Shown piece by piece: positions 8,226 to 18,505 of a stretch of DNA of 64,000 bases. Positions within the stretch are counted from its first letter, which is position 1; each line of letters starts with the position of its first letter. This stretch comes from Chloroflexota bacterium (GTDB lineage Bacteria > Chloroflexota > Dehalococcoidia > Lucifugimonadales > GCA-002723415). The stretch is taken from NCBI GenBank assembly GCA_002723415.1, contig PBOA01000033.1, positions 1 through 64,000 on the forward strand, read 5' to 3'. The translations under genes were made by a program, and so were the position numbers. A model generated the notes under the pieces. That model worked only from the letters and a program-made list of their open reading frames with translations, was not told the origin of the DNA and did not search any database.

Positions 8226-9767
8226 ATGAATAAAATATTTTCATCATTAATATTTTCACTAACAATTTTATTTATACCTTACAGAGTCTCAGCACATGGC
8301 TTTGGAGAAAGATATGACTTACCTATTCCATTAAATTATTTTTTAATTGGAAGTTCAATTACAATAATTGTTTCTTTTATATTAATTGGTATATTTGTCA
8401 AACAAAAAAACATATCGGATAAACTATATAAAGAATTTAACTACACTAAAAAACAAAACTACTTATTGAGAACATTTACATTTAATAAATTCTCAAAAAT
8501 TATACAAAGCTTATTAAAAATCATTTCAGTTACATTATTTTTAATTACTATATTGTCTGGGGCTATTGGAATTCAAGAACCCTATAAAAATTTTTCAGTT
8601 ACATTTGTATGGATTATTTGGTGGGTAGGAATGGGATATATAAATTCAATAATTGGAGATATATGGAATATTATAAATCCATGGAAAGTAATTTTTGAAT
8701 TTACTACAAGTACCTTTCGATTAAACAGTTACCCCCCTATATTTAAATATCCCAAAAAATTAGATGCTTGGCCATCTGTAATTTTATTTTTATTATTTGC
8801 ATGGACTGAAAACATATATGATGCTTCTACACCTTATATTTTGAGCAGGTTAATTATTGGATATTCAATTCTTACTTGGACAGGAATGTTTCTTTTTGGA
8901 AAACATCAATGGATAGAATATGCTGACCCATTTTCGAAATTCTTCAAAATAATGTCAAAATTTTCTATTTCAGAAATTAAACTCTTAGACCTTAATAATT
9001 GTAAATCATGTGAATTTAGTTGCCTGGAAAATAATGAATGTATAGACTGTTATTCATGCCAAGAAGCTTCCTCAGATAATAACAAAATACTTAAACTACG
9101 ATTACCCGGCTTTGGTTTAACAAAATCTCTAAACATAAGTATATCAACATCTATATTTATACTTTGTCAGCTTTCAACAGTATCCTTTGACGGAATAGTT
9201 GAAACTCCATTTTGGGTAAAAGTTCAAAACTATATTTTTGACCCCATATCATTGCTTGGACCAAATATAGTTTCCAATATTAACACTTTAGGTTTGATTC
9301 TATTTCCTATATTTTTTATTATGATATATTACTTTTTCACATCATATATATACATTTTTTCTAACAAATCAATAAATGCAACTTATATATTTAAAATCTT
9401 TACTTTATCACTTATACCAATTGCTTTAGCTTATCATTTTGCTCATTATTTAAGTTATATCCTAATACAAGGGCAATTAATCATCCCTTTATTATCAGAC
9501 CCATTTGGAAAAGGATTAAACTTATTTGGAAGTTCAAATTATTCAATTAATATATCTGTAATTAATGCAAAAACAGCTTGGTTTATTTCTCTTATATCTA
9601 TTATCTCTGGGCACATCATATCTATACTTGTAGGACATATAATTGCATTGAAAATTTTTAAAACTCAAAAGATTGCAATACGTAGTCAATATCCGATGCT
9701 ATTTCTAATGGTTTTTTATACTGCTTTAAGCCTTTGGATTATAGCTCAACCTATAGTTGAAAACTAA
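8226..9767 (+). CDS. Polytopic membrane protein with six-cysteine loop
   Basis: A 513-residue protein with a probable signal peptide ending near AHG (Ala23-His24), then about eleven or twelve hydrophobic helices. The mature N-terminus, HGFGERYDLPIPL, resembles a family of bacterial membrane proteins sometimes labelled 'fenitrothion hydrolase'; I do not trust that label as a function. A soluble loop holds Cys259, 262, 266, 272, 275 and 278 in the pattern CX2CX3CX5CX2CX2C, a likely metal or cluster site. Conserved aromatic-rich helices include WIIWWVGMGYIN and WNIINPWK. It is third in the cluster, 7 bases after the His-rich lipoprotein, which suggests it is a partner permease or redox component. 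The gene overlaps the convergent dioxygenase gene by 4 bases. Confidence 0.55.
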   Translation: MNKIFSSLIFSLTILFIPYRVSAHGFGERYDLPIPLNYFLIGSSITIIVSFILIGIFVKQKNISDKLYKEFNYTKKQNYLLRTFTFNKFSKIIQSLLKIISVTLFLITILSGAIGIQEPYKNFSVTFVWIIWWVGMGYINSIIGDIWNIINPWKVIFEFTTSTFRLNSYPPIFKYPKKLDAWPSVILFLLFAWTENIYDASTPYILSRLIIGYSILTWTGMFLFGKHQWIEYADPFSKFFKIMSKFSISEIKLLDLNNCKSCEFSCLENNECIDCYSCQEASSDNNKILKLRLPGFGLTKSLNISISTSIFILCQLSTVSFDGIVETPFWVKVQNYIFDPISLLGPNIVSNINTLGLILFPIFFIMIYYFFTSYIYIFSNKSINATYIFKIFTLSLIPIALAYHFAHYLSYILIQGQLIIPLLSDPFGKGLNLFGSSNYSINISVINAKTAWFISLISIISGHIISILVGHIIALKIFKTQKIAIRSQYPMLFLMVFYTALSLWIIAQPIVEN

Positions 9768-10759
9768 GCACATGCTGGATGTTCTGTAGACCATCTATTA
9801 TAAGTTTGTTCTTCCGCTATACTTAAATCATGTCTAGCTTTTAGCCAGCTTTCAGCCCAAACAATAGGGTCATGCAATTCACTATTCGGATTTTTCTTAC
9901 TTCTTGCAATAAAACCTGGAAAAGTATTTCTTCCCGTTGGTTCCCCAATAGGATTATATCTTAAATCAAGACTCCAACGAATTCGATTACTTTTATTTGG
10001 TAATGACCCATGGCAAGTCATTTTATTTAATAATAAAACACTTCCTCTTTTCATAGGAAGAGGAATAGCGTCATTTTTTCGAAAAAGTTTATCTGGTATA
10101 TGTAAACCAAAACCACCTCTTGCATCTTTACGATCACTTTGCGGACAATGGGTTTTTAGACCTTCTATATGACTTGATGGAACAACATGTAAACAACCGT
10201 CTTCTACACTAGCATCCCAAATAGGTATCCACACAGTCAACATATTTGTCATATCTGCATCTTCATTAGCAACTCCATTATCTTGATGCCAGGGGGTAGC
10301 CCCTAATTGAACTGTTTTAGTACCAGCATAAACAGGCGTTCGAGATTCAGGGGGTTTTAAACGAACATGTTGTATAGGGTTTGAATAAATTTCAGATCCA
10401 ATTATATCTTCAACAATATCTAATATATATTTATTAGACAAAACTCGAAATACAGCTGGGCCGTGCCACATGGGCGTATCTTTTTTAATACCATTCTGAG
10501 GTAAAGAAAAATCAAAATACTGAGCATGAATTTTACCTGACTCTTCACAAATCCTTGTCAGCCTTTCACTAAAATCATAATCACTATATTTAGATTTAAT
10601 TAACTTTTTAACATATAGTTCATTAGCTAGAGAATCTAACACCCCTTTATACTCTTCTATCAATGGGTCTAAAACAACTTTAGGGTCAAATGCATTTTCA
10701 ACTACTAAATAGCCTTCAGAATTAAACCTATTAATTTGAGATTGATCTAGAAAGCTCAA
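9764..10759 (-). CDS. Phytanoyl-CoA dioxygenase (PhyH) family protein
   Basis: Fe(II)/2-oxoglutarate-dependent oxygenase of the PhyH family, 331 residues. The metal triad is visible as His158-x-Asp160 (in WHQDNG) and His250 (in KMTCHGS), with a 2-oxoglutarate-binding Arg at 259 or 261 (NRIRWSLDLRYNP). LTVWIPIWDASVEDGCLHVVPSSH is the typical double-stranded beta-helix core. These enzymes hydroxylate small lipophilic or secondary metabolites, and the substrate here is unknown. It sits alone between two plus-strand groups, divergent from hyuA across 144 bases. Its last 4 bases overlap the membrane-protein gene in antisense. A paralogue lies at 36044-36832. Confidence 0.87.
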   Translation of the reverse strand: MSFLDQSQINRFNSEGYLVVENAFDPKVVLDPLIEEYKGVLDSLANELYVKKLIKSKYSDYDFSERLTRICEESGKIHAQYFDFSLPQNGIKKDTPMWHGPAVFRVLSNKYILDIVEDIIGSEIYSNPIQHVRLKPPESRTPVYAGTKTVQLGATPWHQDNGVANEDADMTNMLTVWIPIWDASVEDGCLHVVPSSHIEGLKTHCPQSDRKDARGGFGLHIPDKLFRKNDAIPLPMKRGSVLLLNKMTCHGSLPNKSNRIRWSLDLRYNPIGEPTGRNTFPGFIARSKKNPNSELHDPIVWAESWLKARHDLSIAEEQTYNRWSTEHPACA

Positions 10760-10903
10760 TTATTCATCTCCTCATGGTCTAAAAGTATTGCAGATATATT
10801 ACTATGAACTTATTATTATTTCAATTATTGACCTACAACTAAATAAATCGTATTTTATTATTGTAAAACAATTATATAATTATAATATTAATAAAGGTGT
10901 CAG

Positions 10904-12994
10904 ATGGAATCTTATAGAATAGGTGTAGATATTGGAGGAACATTCACTGATATAGTTTTCTTAGGTAACAAAGGAAATCTTTTAATAAAAAAAGTAGCTA
11001 GTACTCCCGAAGATTATAGTAAATCTGTGATAAAAGGAATTTCTGAAGGAATTAATGAGCTCAACATAAATTCTTCTAATATTAGTGAAATAAACCATGG
11101 GTTTACTGTCGCTACTAATGCAATATTAGAAGGCAAAGGTGAAAAAACGGCTCTAATAACAACAAAAGGTTTTAGAGATATATTAGAAATTGCAAGAATT
11201 CGCACTCCTAGATTATATGACCTTTATTATCAAAAACCCACCCCAATAATAGAGAGAAAATTACGATTCGAAATAGATGAACGAATCAACTTTAGAGGAG
11301 AAATACTAAAAGAATTAGACTATAAATCTTTAAAATTAATTACGCAAAAAATTCAATCTGAAAAAATTCAATCCATAGCAATTTGCCTTTTACATTCTTA
11401 TGCAAACTCAAAACATGAATTAGAAATTGCTAATTATTTAAGTTCCCAAATTAAAAACATTAATCTTTCCATTTCCAGTCAAATCCTTCCAGAAATGCGT
11501 GAGTATGAACGTACTAGTACGACTGCTATAAATGCTTATATAAGACCAGTAGTAAAAGATTATTTAGAAAATCTTAATAATCAACTTTCAAAGCTTGGAT
11601 TTAAAGTACCTCTTACTATTATGCAATCAAATGGAGGGTTATCCCCAGTAACCCTCACAATTGATAAACCAATTTTCTCTATCGAATCAGGCCCTGCTGC
11701 TGGAGTAGTAGGAGCTTTCCATCTAGGTAATCATATCGGATCAGAAAACCTAATGACTTTTGATATGGGAGGTACAACTGCCAAAGCATCTATCATAGAA
11801 AATGGTGAAATGTTATTGGCACCTGAATATGAAGTTGGTGGTGGCATGAGCGTAGGCCATAGATTATTAAAAGGTTCAGGTTATATTCTTCGAGTGCCCT
11901 CAATTGATATAGCTGAAGTAAGTTCTGGAGGAGGCAGTATAGCATGGATAGATAAAGCTGAAGCATTACAAATTGGACCACAAAGTTCGGGAGCAAACCC
12001 AGGGCCAGCATGTTATGACAAAGGAGGAAACAATCCCACAGTTACCGACGCTAATGTATTGTTAGGTTATTTAAATCCTGAAAATTTGCTAGGAGGCAAA
12101 TTTCCTATAAATTCCTCCAAAGCAAAAAAAATAATATCCGATAATATAAGCAAACCATTAGGGATACCTGATATAGAATCGGCTTGGGGAATCCACATTT
12201 TAGTTAATTCAAATATGGCTAGAGCTTTAAGGGCAGTATCTAGTGAAAGAGGTAGAGATCCACGTAAATTTACACTCGTTGCATTTGGAGGAGGAGGCCC
12301 TATTCATGCTACTGGGATTGCTGAAAGCTTAGGTATATCAAAAATATTGATTCCTCCTTCTCCAGGAGTTTTCAGTGCTTTTGGGTTGTTATTCGCAAAT
12401 GTAGAATTCCACTTAGTAAAAACTTATTTTAACCCTCTAGATAATTTAAATCGAAGCCAAGCAAATAGAGTCTTAGATCAATTAATTTCTCAAGGAAAAA
12501 AACTACTCATTTCTGAAGGATTTAAATCTAATCAACAAGAAATAGTAATTCAATTAGATATGAAATATGTTGGACAAACCTCAGAACTAACAATTACAAT
12601 GCCAAACAAATCATTTACTAATGAATCTATAGAACAAATTAAAGAAATATACATGATTGAACATGACAAAACTTTTGGTTACAAAGTAAACGAACCAATG
12701 CAATTAGTTAATATTCGCATAATTGCTAGAGGTATATCAACTAAATCCAGAGTTCCTGATAAAATTGATTCTCCTAATAAAATAAATAATAGAAATATAA
12801 ATAAAAGAAATGTTTATTTTGGGAAGAAAATTGGCTGGGAAAATACTTCTATTGTTGACAGAGCCTTTTTAAAACAAAAAAGTAAAAAAGGTCCTTTAAT
12901 TATAGAAGAATATGATTCAACAAGTATTGTGCCTCCAAATTGGCAAGCTTCTTTAGACTTTATGAATAATATAATATTAAAAAAAACTAATTAA
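10904..12994 (+). CDS. hyuA: Hydantoinase/oxoprolinase family protein, subunit A
   Basis: ATP-dependent N-methylhydantoinase/5-oxoprolinase-type alpha subunit, 696 residues, also related to acetone and acetophenone carboxylases. The N-terminal ASKHA-fold phosphate loop is clear (GVDIGGTFTDIVF, residues 7-19). A second one appears in MTFDMGGTTAKAS, and GFTVATNAILEGKG and ESGPAAGVVGA are family hallmarks. The conserved block SSGGGSIAW with ANPGPACYDKGG is intact. AAAGG is placed before the ATG. The partner hyuB follows after 24 bases, so the two form an operon. The substrate (hydantoin, oxoproline, or a ketone to be carboxylated) cannot be decided from sequence. Confidence 0.88.
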   Translation: MESYRIGVDIGGTFTDIVFLGNKGNLLIKKVASTPEDYSKSVIKGISEGINELNINSSNISEINHGFTVATNAILEGKGEKTALITTKGFRDILEIARIRTPRLYDLYYQKPTPIIERKLRFEIDERINFRGEILKELDYKSLKLITQKIQSEKIQSIAICLLHSYANSKHELEIANYLSSQIKNINLSISSQILPEMREYERTSTTAINAYIRPVVKDYLENLNNQLSKLGFKVPLTIMQSNGGLSPVTLTIDKPIFSIESGPAAGVVGAFHLGNHIGSENLMTFDMGGTTAKASIIENGEMLLAPEYEVGGGMSVGHRLLKGSGYILRVPSIDIAEVSSGGGSIAWIDKAEALQIGPQSSGANPGPACYDKGGNNPTVTDANVLLGYLNPENLLGGKFPINSSKAKKIISDNISKPLGIPDIESAWGIHILVNSNMARALRAVSSERGRDPRKFTLVAFGGGGPIHATGIAESLGISKILIPPSPGVFSAFGLLFANVEFHLVKTYFNPLDNLNRSQANRVLDQLISQGKKLLISEGFKSNQQEIVIQLDMKYVGQTSELTITMPNKSFTNESIEQIKEIYMIEHDKTFGYKVNEPMQLVNIRIIARGISTKSRVPDKIDSPNKINNRNINKRNVYFGKKIGWENTSIVDRAFLKQKSKKGPLIIEEYDSTSIVPPNWQASLDFMNNIILKKTN

Positions 12995-13018
12995 ACTAAA
13001 TTTAATGAGAGGTTCTTA

Positions 13019-14815
13019 ATGAATAAACCTGAAGCTTTTGATTCAGTAACACGAGAAATAATAAAAAATTATCTATCTAGTGCAGCTGACACAATGGCAG
13101 TTACTGTAGTAAGAACAGCTAGATCTGCTGTTGTAAAAGATGGAATGGATTTCTCTACTGCAATTTTTACAGCTGAAGGCAACCAAGTTGCTCAAGGTTT
13201 AACATTACCTTTTCATATGGGGGCGATGCAACCAGCCTTAAAAGCTGTAATTGATTATTTCGATGGAGATGTTAGAGATGGAGATATATTTGCAAATAAC
13301 GATCCTTACGAAGGAGCTAGTCATTTACCAGATATTTTCTTATTTAAACCTATATTTTATAACGATACTTTAGTTGCTTGGACATGTGTTATTGCCCACC
13401 ATACTGATATTGGAGGAAGAGTTGCTGGAGGAAACGCATGTGATAATACTGAAATTTACCAAGAAGGATTAAGAATACCTCCAATCAAATTAATGGAACA
13501 AGGAAATATAAATAATGCTGTATGGAGAATACTCCAAAAAAATGTCCGAGTACCCGATATGGTAATAGGTGATGTTCTAGCACAAATATCCGCCTTGAAA
13601 CAAGGAGAGAAAGACGTAATTCAGTTAATTGATGAATACGGAATTGAAAATATGAAAGTCTATATGACAGATATAATTGATTACACTGAAAGATTAACTA
13701 GAGCAGAAATAAAATCTCTCCCAAATGGTAGTTGGGATTTTACAGATTATATTGATGACGATGGAATATCATCAGAGCCTATAGCTATTAAAGCAAAAGT
13801 TACTATAAATGACGACGAATTACATGTAGATTTTACAGGAACATCCCCTCAAGCAAAAGGATCTATAAACCCTACACTTCCTTTTACTAAGGCCGCTGTA
13901 TATACAGTTTTTAAAAACTTAACAAATCCTGACATAACTGCTAATACAGGATTCTTTAGACCTATAAAAGTAACTGCTCCTCCAGGATGTTATGTAAATG
14001 CTCAACACCCTGCTCCTGTTGCTGCTAGAGGTCTAGGCGGTTTCAGAGTAGCACATACAGTCTTTGGAGCAATGGCAAAAGCTTTACCAAGTAAAGTTCC
14101 AGGAGCTTGGGGAGGAGGCGAAGTAGCTGTAAGTTTTGGAGGATATTATCCAGATGGAAAAGCTTTTGTATTTGTAGAATTTAACAATGATGGCCCAAGA
14201 GGTGGAGGACCTGATGTAGATGGAGCTGATGGAGCTGCAGCACCTGTTACTAATCAAGCCAACACACCTATAGAAAGTATTGAAGCTAATTACCCTCTTC
14301 AAATAAACAAATATGGATTTGTACAAAATACTGAAGGTGCAGGCGAATATAGAGGAGGAATGGGAATTGTTAGAGAATTCAAATTATTACATGAAGAAGC
14401 AACACTCCAAATAAGATCAGATCGTAGTAAATTTTTACCCTGGGGAAACCAAGGAGGTGAACCAGGAACAAGAAATTTCAATATACTTAACCCTGATTCA
14501 GAAAATACAATTTTACCTTCAAAATTTCTTAAAACATTAAAAAAAGATGAAGTATATAGATTAATTCAATCTGGAGGGGGTGGTTACGGAAATCCCATTA
14601 ATAGAAATCCGAAGTCTGTATTAAAAGATGTTTTAGAAGAAAAAATAACATCTAAACGTGCTAAAGATATATATGGTGTAATAATAAATAAAAATAAAAT
14701 CAATTATGAAGATACTAAACTTCTAAGAGAAAAATTGCATCAACATCAAGAAAACAAACCCCTATACCCTAAAGCAACTCCTGTAAAGGGCAACCCTAAA
14801 CCTCCTAAATTTTAA
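13019..14815 (+). CDS. hyuB: Hydantoinase/oxoprolinase family protein, subunit B
   Basis: Beta subunit matching HyuA, 598 residues, a full-length HyuB family member. Recognisable blocks are the N-terminal ITREIIKN-like helix, NDPYEGASHLPDIF, IAHHTDIGGRVAG (with His/Asp residues that may bind metal), GARGLGGFRV-like loops, and the C-terminal GGGGYGNP signature. It follows hyuA by 24 bases with a ribosome site (GAGAGG) before ATG. The HyuA/HyuB complex hydrolyses cyclic amides, or activates ketones, with ATP. The next gene, prs, has its own promoter, so the operon probably ends here. Confidence 0.88.
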   Translation: MNKPEAFDSVTREIIKNYLSSAADTMAVTVVRTARSAVVKDGMDFSTAIFTAEGNQVAQGLTLPFHMGAMQPALKAVIDYFDGDVRDGDIFANNDPYEGASHLPDIFLFKPIFYNDTLVAWTCVIAHHTDIGGRVAGGNACDNTEIYQEGLRIPPIKLMEQGNINNAVWRILQKNVRVPDMVIGDVLAQISALKQGEKDVIQLIDEYGIENMKVYMTDIIDYTERLTRAEIKSLPNGSWDFTDYIDDDGISSEPIAIKAKVTINDDELHVDFTGTSPQAKGSINPTLPFTKAAVYTVFKNLTNPDITANTGFFRPIKVTAPPGCYVNAQHPAPVAARGLGGFRVAHTVFGAMAKALPSKVPGAWGGGEVAVSFGGYYPDGKAFVFVEFNNDGPRGGGPDVDGADGAAAPVTNQANTPIESIEANYPLQINKYGFVQNTEGAGEYRGGMGIVREFKLLHEEATLQIRSDRSKFLPWGNQGGEPGTRNFNILNPDSENTILPSKFLKTLKKDEVYRLIQSGGGGYGNPINRNPKSVLKDVLEEKITSKRAKDIYGVIINKNKINYEDTKLLREKLHQHQENKPLYPKATPVKGNPKPPKF

Positions 14816-14850
14816 TAGGTTTAAATTTATATTAATAAGAGGGATTCTTG

Positions 14851-14859
14851 TGATATAAT
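14851..14859 (+). promoter_or_regulatory. Extended -10 promoter element before prs
   Basis: TGATATAAT is a perfect extended -10 (TGn plus TATAAT) in the 104-base gap between hyuB and prs. No good -35 lies 17 bases upstream, which is common for extended -10 promoters. The predicted start is near 14866. Confidence 0.5.
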
Positions 14860-14919
14860 ATTGCTTACTAAAAACCTCTATTTTTAAATAAACAAACATT
14901 AAGTATAATAGGAGTTAAT

Positions 14920-15879
14920 GTGGCTATTTTCCAAGATTTAACAATTGTAACCGGAAATTCACATCGCTTATTAGCTAATGAAATTTGTCAATATTTAAAT
15001 ATATCTATAGGCCAATGTGAAGTTTTTAAATTTAGTAACGACAATATTTTTGTTAAATATAATGAAAATATTAGAGAAAAAGATGTTTTTATAATTCAAT
15101 CTATTTCAACCCCAGTTAATGATCATATAATGGAATTATTAATCATGATAGATGCTGCTAAAAGAGCATCAGCAGGTAGGATTACTGCTGTAATACCATA
15201 TTTTGCATATGGTAGAAGTGATAAAAAAGACCAACCTAGAGTCCCTATAACAGCAAGATTAATTGCAAATTTAATTACTGTAGCTGGAGCTGATAGAATA
15301 CTCACAATGGACCTTCACGCCGGACAAATTCAAGGGTTCTTTAATATTCCAGTTGATGAACTTAGCGCTGTACCTATACTTGCAGATGATTTTAATAAAA
15401 ACGGTCCAACAAACTCTGTAGTAGCAGCTACTGACGTAGGCGATGCAAAAAGAGCAAGAAATACTGCAGACATATTAAATATGCCAATTGCTATAGTAGA
15501 AAAACAAAGATTAGGCAATGAAGAAAAAATTGGTTCTGGAACATTAATAGGTAAAGTTAAAGGATTAAACGCTATTATAATTGATGATGAAATAGGTACT
15601 GGCGGTACAGTAATATCAGCAGCCAATATATTAAAAGAAAATGGAGCTAAAGATATTTATTGTTACGTAACTCACCCAGTTTTATCAGGAGAATCATCAA
15701 AATCAATATCAGATAGTGTAATAAAAGAATTAGTCATAACAAACACTTTGCCAATTTCAGAAAAACAAAATATCGAAAAATTAAGAACTGTATCAATAGC
15801 AAATTTATTTGGAGAAGCAATACATAGAATTCATAATGGATTGTCAGTTGGCGCCATGTTTAATAAAACAACGATTTAA
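14920..15879 (+). CDS. prs: Ribose-phosphate pyrophosphokinase
   Basis: Makes PRPP from ribose 5-phosphate and ATP for purine, pyrimidine, histidine and NAD synthesis. It has 319 residues, the normal length. Family motifs are the flexible-loop region GRSDKKDQPRVPITARLIAN, DLHAGQIQGFF with its His, and the PRPP-binding loop IIDDEIGTGGT. That loop usually reads V-D-D-M-I-D-T-G-G-T, so the Ile-Gly in place of Ile-Asp is a mild variation. The start is GTG, with GGAG 5 bases upstream; the ATG two bases earlier is out of frame. It is transcribed toward secA, 28 bases away. Confidence 0.94.
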   Translation: MAIFQDLTIVTGNSHRLLANEICQYLNISIGQCEVFKFSNDNIFVKYNENIREKDVFIIQSISTPVNDHIMELLIMIDAAKRASAGRITAVIPYFAYGRSDKKDQPRVPITARLIANLITVAGADRILTMDLHAGQIQGFFNIPVDELSAVPILADDFNKNGPTNSVVAATDVGDAKRARNTADILNMPIAIVEKQRLGNEEKIGSGTLIGKVKGLNAIIIDDEIGTGGTVISAANILKENGAKDIYCYVTHPVLSGESSKSISDSVIKELVITNTLPISEKQNIEKLRTVSIANLFGEAIHRIHNGLSVGAMFNKTTI

Positions 15880-15907
15880 GTATAAATAAATTTAGGAGCA
15901 TTGCTAA

Positions 15908-18484
15908 TTGAAATGGTTTACTAATCTATTTGGTGATTCAAATGCAAAATTAATAGACAAGATGCTCTTTACTGTTCACGAAATAAACAGTAAAGAGCAA
16001 ACTTTTTCTAATTTATCTGAAATAGATTTAAAAAACTATACTTCTAAATTAAAAAATTCTATAAAAACAAAATCTCTTACACTAGAAGATGTTTTAATAG
16101 AAGCTTTTTCCTTAGTAAGAGAAGCATCTAAAAGATCACTAAATCAAAGGCATTTTGATGTTCAATTGTTAGGTGGGATTACCTTGCATCAAGGTAAAAT
16201 TGCAGAAATGAAAACTGGAGAAGGTAAAACTTTAGTATCAACATTAGCTACATACCTAAATGCTTTAGAAGGAAAAGGGGTCCATGTAATTACTGTTAAT
16301 GATTATTTAGCTAAAAGAGATGCAGAGTGGATGGGCGAGATCTTTGACATGCTAGGATTGTCAGTTGGAGTATTACAACATGAAGCATCATTTATTTATG
16401 ACTCTGAAGATAATGACGAAAAATTAAAACCCATAGAAAGAAAAGAGGCATATAATGCTGATATAACTTATGGAACAAATAATGAATTTGGTTTTGATTA
16501 CCTTAGAGACAATATGACAAATCAATCATCTCTTAAAGTTCAAAGACCATTAAATTTTGCAATAGTGGATGAAGTAGATAACATATTAATTGATGAAGCA
16601 AGAACTCCTTTAATAATAAGTGGTCCCTCAAGTCAATCACCAAATGAATATTATAAATTTGCAAAAATAGTTCCTCGATTATCAATTGAAAAAGATTACA
16701 CTATTGATGAAAAACATAAAAATGTATCCCTCACAATTGAAGGAACAGATCAAATAGAAAAAATTTTAAATATAGAAAATTTATATGCCCCTGACAATTT
16801 TAATTTGGTTCATTTTGTAGAAAATGCTCTTAAAGCTAATACTCTATTTCAAAAAGATAGAGAATATGTAATAAATGATGGACTAATTGTATTAGTAGAT
16901 GAATTTACTGGACGACTAATGCATGGAAGAAGGTATTCAGACGGACTACATCAAGCTTTAGAAGCTAAAGAAAATTTAAAAGTACAAAGAGAAACTATAA
17001 CTTATGCAACAATAACTCTTCAAAACTACTTTAGAATGTATCCAAAATTATCTGGTATGACTGGAACTGCATCAACTGAAGCTGAAGAGTTTTGGAAAAT
17101 TTATAAATTAGAAGTTGTAGAAATACCTACAAATAAAACTATGCTAAGAAAAGACTCATCCGATTTAATTTTCAAAGATCAAAAATCAAAAATGCAAGCA
17201 ATCCTTAAGGAAATAAAAATTCGTCATGAAAAATTGCAACCTATACTTATTGGCACTACAGATATAGAAAAATCTGAAGTAATAAGTAAAAATTTAAAAA
17301 ATATAGGTATTAAGCATTCAGTTTTAAATGCTAAACACCATGAAAAAGAAGCATCCATAGTTGAAAATGCAGGGCAACCTGGGGCTGTTACAGTAGCTAC
17401 GAATATGGCAGGAAGAGGAACAGATATAGTATTAGGAGGAAAAAATTCCGATTCTAAATCAGAATGGGAAAAATTACATAAACAAGTATTAGAATTAGGT
17501 GGGCTACATATTATTGGAACCGAACGGCATGAATCTAGAAGAATAGATAACCAGTTAAGAGGACGTGCAGGTAGGCAAGGTGATCCTGGTAGTTCATCTT
17601 TCTATGTTGCTATGGATGATGAATTAATGAGAAGGTTTGGTGGAGAACGAATAAAAACTGTAATGGATTGGGCGGGGATGGACACTTCTACACCTGTTGA
17701 AAACAAGATGATAAATAGGTCTATAGAAAGTGCTCAAACAAAAGTGGAATCTCAAAATTTTGATATAAGAAAACAATTAGTAGAATATGATGATGTAATT
17801 AATGCACAAAGGGAGATTATATATAAGGAAAGAAATAAAGTATTAGACGAAGAAGCTGATCTCAAATTAAATATTAATCAAATAATATTTGAAAAAGTTG
17901 AAGAATTAATATCAGAGTTTATTCCTGAAAACCACTCCCCAAGCTGGGATCCAAATAATTTAATAAATGAATTGAATTTGATATTCAATTCATTTATTAA
18001 ATTTGAAGATAAATCTTTATTTATTTCAAAACAACCTAACCAAATAGAATCTTACCTGAAAGCCCAAATTGAAAACGCATATACAGAATTAGAGAATAGG
18101 TTGTCTCCAGAGATTTTAAGACAATTAGAAAAGTCTATAATGCTTCAATCAATAGATAGTAATTGGGTTCAACACTTAACAAATATAGATAATCTAAGGC
18201 AAGGTATTGGATTGCATGCTGCCGGACAAAGAGATCCCCTAATTATGTACAAAAAAGAAGCCTATGAAATGTTTCAAAACCTTGAATATAAAATCAGACA
18301 AGATGTAGCATATGCCATATTTAATGTTAAATTAACATCTAAACCAAGTAACCAAACAATAAATAAAAATTTAAATATAAATAACAAAACTAATAATCCT
18401 TTATCAAAAGGATTCAAACTAGGTAGAAATTCCCCATGTCATTGTGGCAGTGGTATTAAGTATAAGAGATGTCATGGTTCATGA
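15908..18484 (+). CDS. secA: Preprotein translocase ATPase SecA
   Basis: Motor of the Sec export pathway, 858 residues, membrane-peripheral. Visible features are the Walker A GEGKT (about residues 103-107), VDEVDNILIDEARTPLIISG at motif II (Asn replaces the common Ser), the preprotein cross-linking region, NMAGRGTDIVLGG, and RGRAGRQGDPG in motif VI. The C-terminus carries the SecB/zinc-binding motif CHCGSGIKYKRCH. It begins at TTG, with an AGGAG ribosome site upstream and no in-frame ATG at the right place (the family starts around this point). All domains are intact. Confidence 0.96.
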   Translation: MKWFTNLFGDSNAKLIDKMLFTVHEINSKEQTFSNLSEIDLKNYTSKLKNSIKTKSLTLEDVLIEAFSLVREASKRSLNQRHFDVQLLGGITLHQGKIAEMKTGEGKTLVSTLATYLNALEGKGVHVITVNDYLAKRDAEWMGEIFDMLGLSVGVLQHEASFIYDSEDNDEKLKPIERKEAYNADITYGTNNEFGFDYLRDNMTNQSSLKVQRPLNFAIVDEVDNILIDEARTPLIISGPSSQSPNEYYKFAKIVPRLSIEKDYTIDEKHKNVSLTIEGTDQIEKILNIENLYAPDNFNLVHFVENALKANTLFQKDREYVINDGLIVLVDEFTGRLMHGRRYSDGLHQALEAKENLKVQRETITYATITLQNYFRMYPKLSGMTGTASTEAEEFWKIYKLEVVEIPTNKTMLRKDSSDLIFKDQKSKMQAILKEIKIRHEKLQPILIGTTDIEKSEVISKNLKNIGIKHSVLNAKHHEKEASIVENAGQPGAVTVATNMAGRGTDIVLGGKNSDSKSEWEKLHKQVLELGGLHIIGTERHESRRIDNQLRGRAGRQGDPGSSSFYVAMDDELMRRFGGERIKTVMDWAGMDTSTPVENKMINRSIESAQTKVESQNFDIRKQLVEYDDVINAQREIIYKERNKVLDEEADLKLNINQIIFEKVEELISEFIPENHSPSWDPNNLINELNLIFNSFIKFEDKSLFISKQPNQIESYLKAQIENAYTELENRLSPEILRQLEKSIMLQSIDSNWVQHLTNIDNLRQGIGLHAAGQRDPLIMYKKEAYEMFQNLEYKIRQDVAYAIFNVKLTSKPSNQTINKNLNINNKTNNPLSKGFKLGRNSPCHCGSGIKYKRCHGS

Positions 18485-18505
18485 TATTTTGTAAAAAATC
18501 TTATT

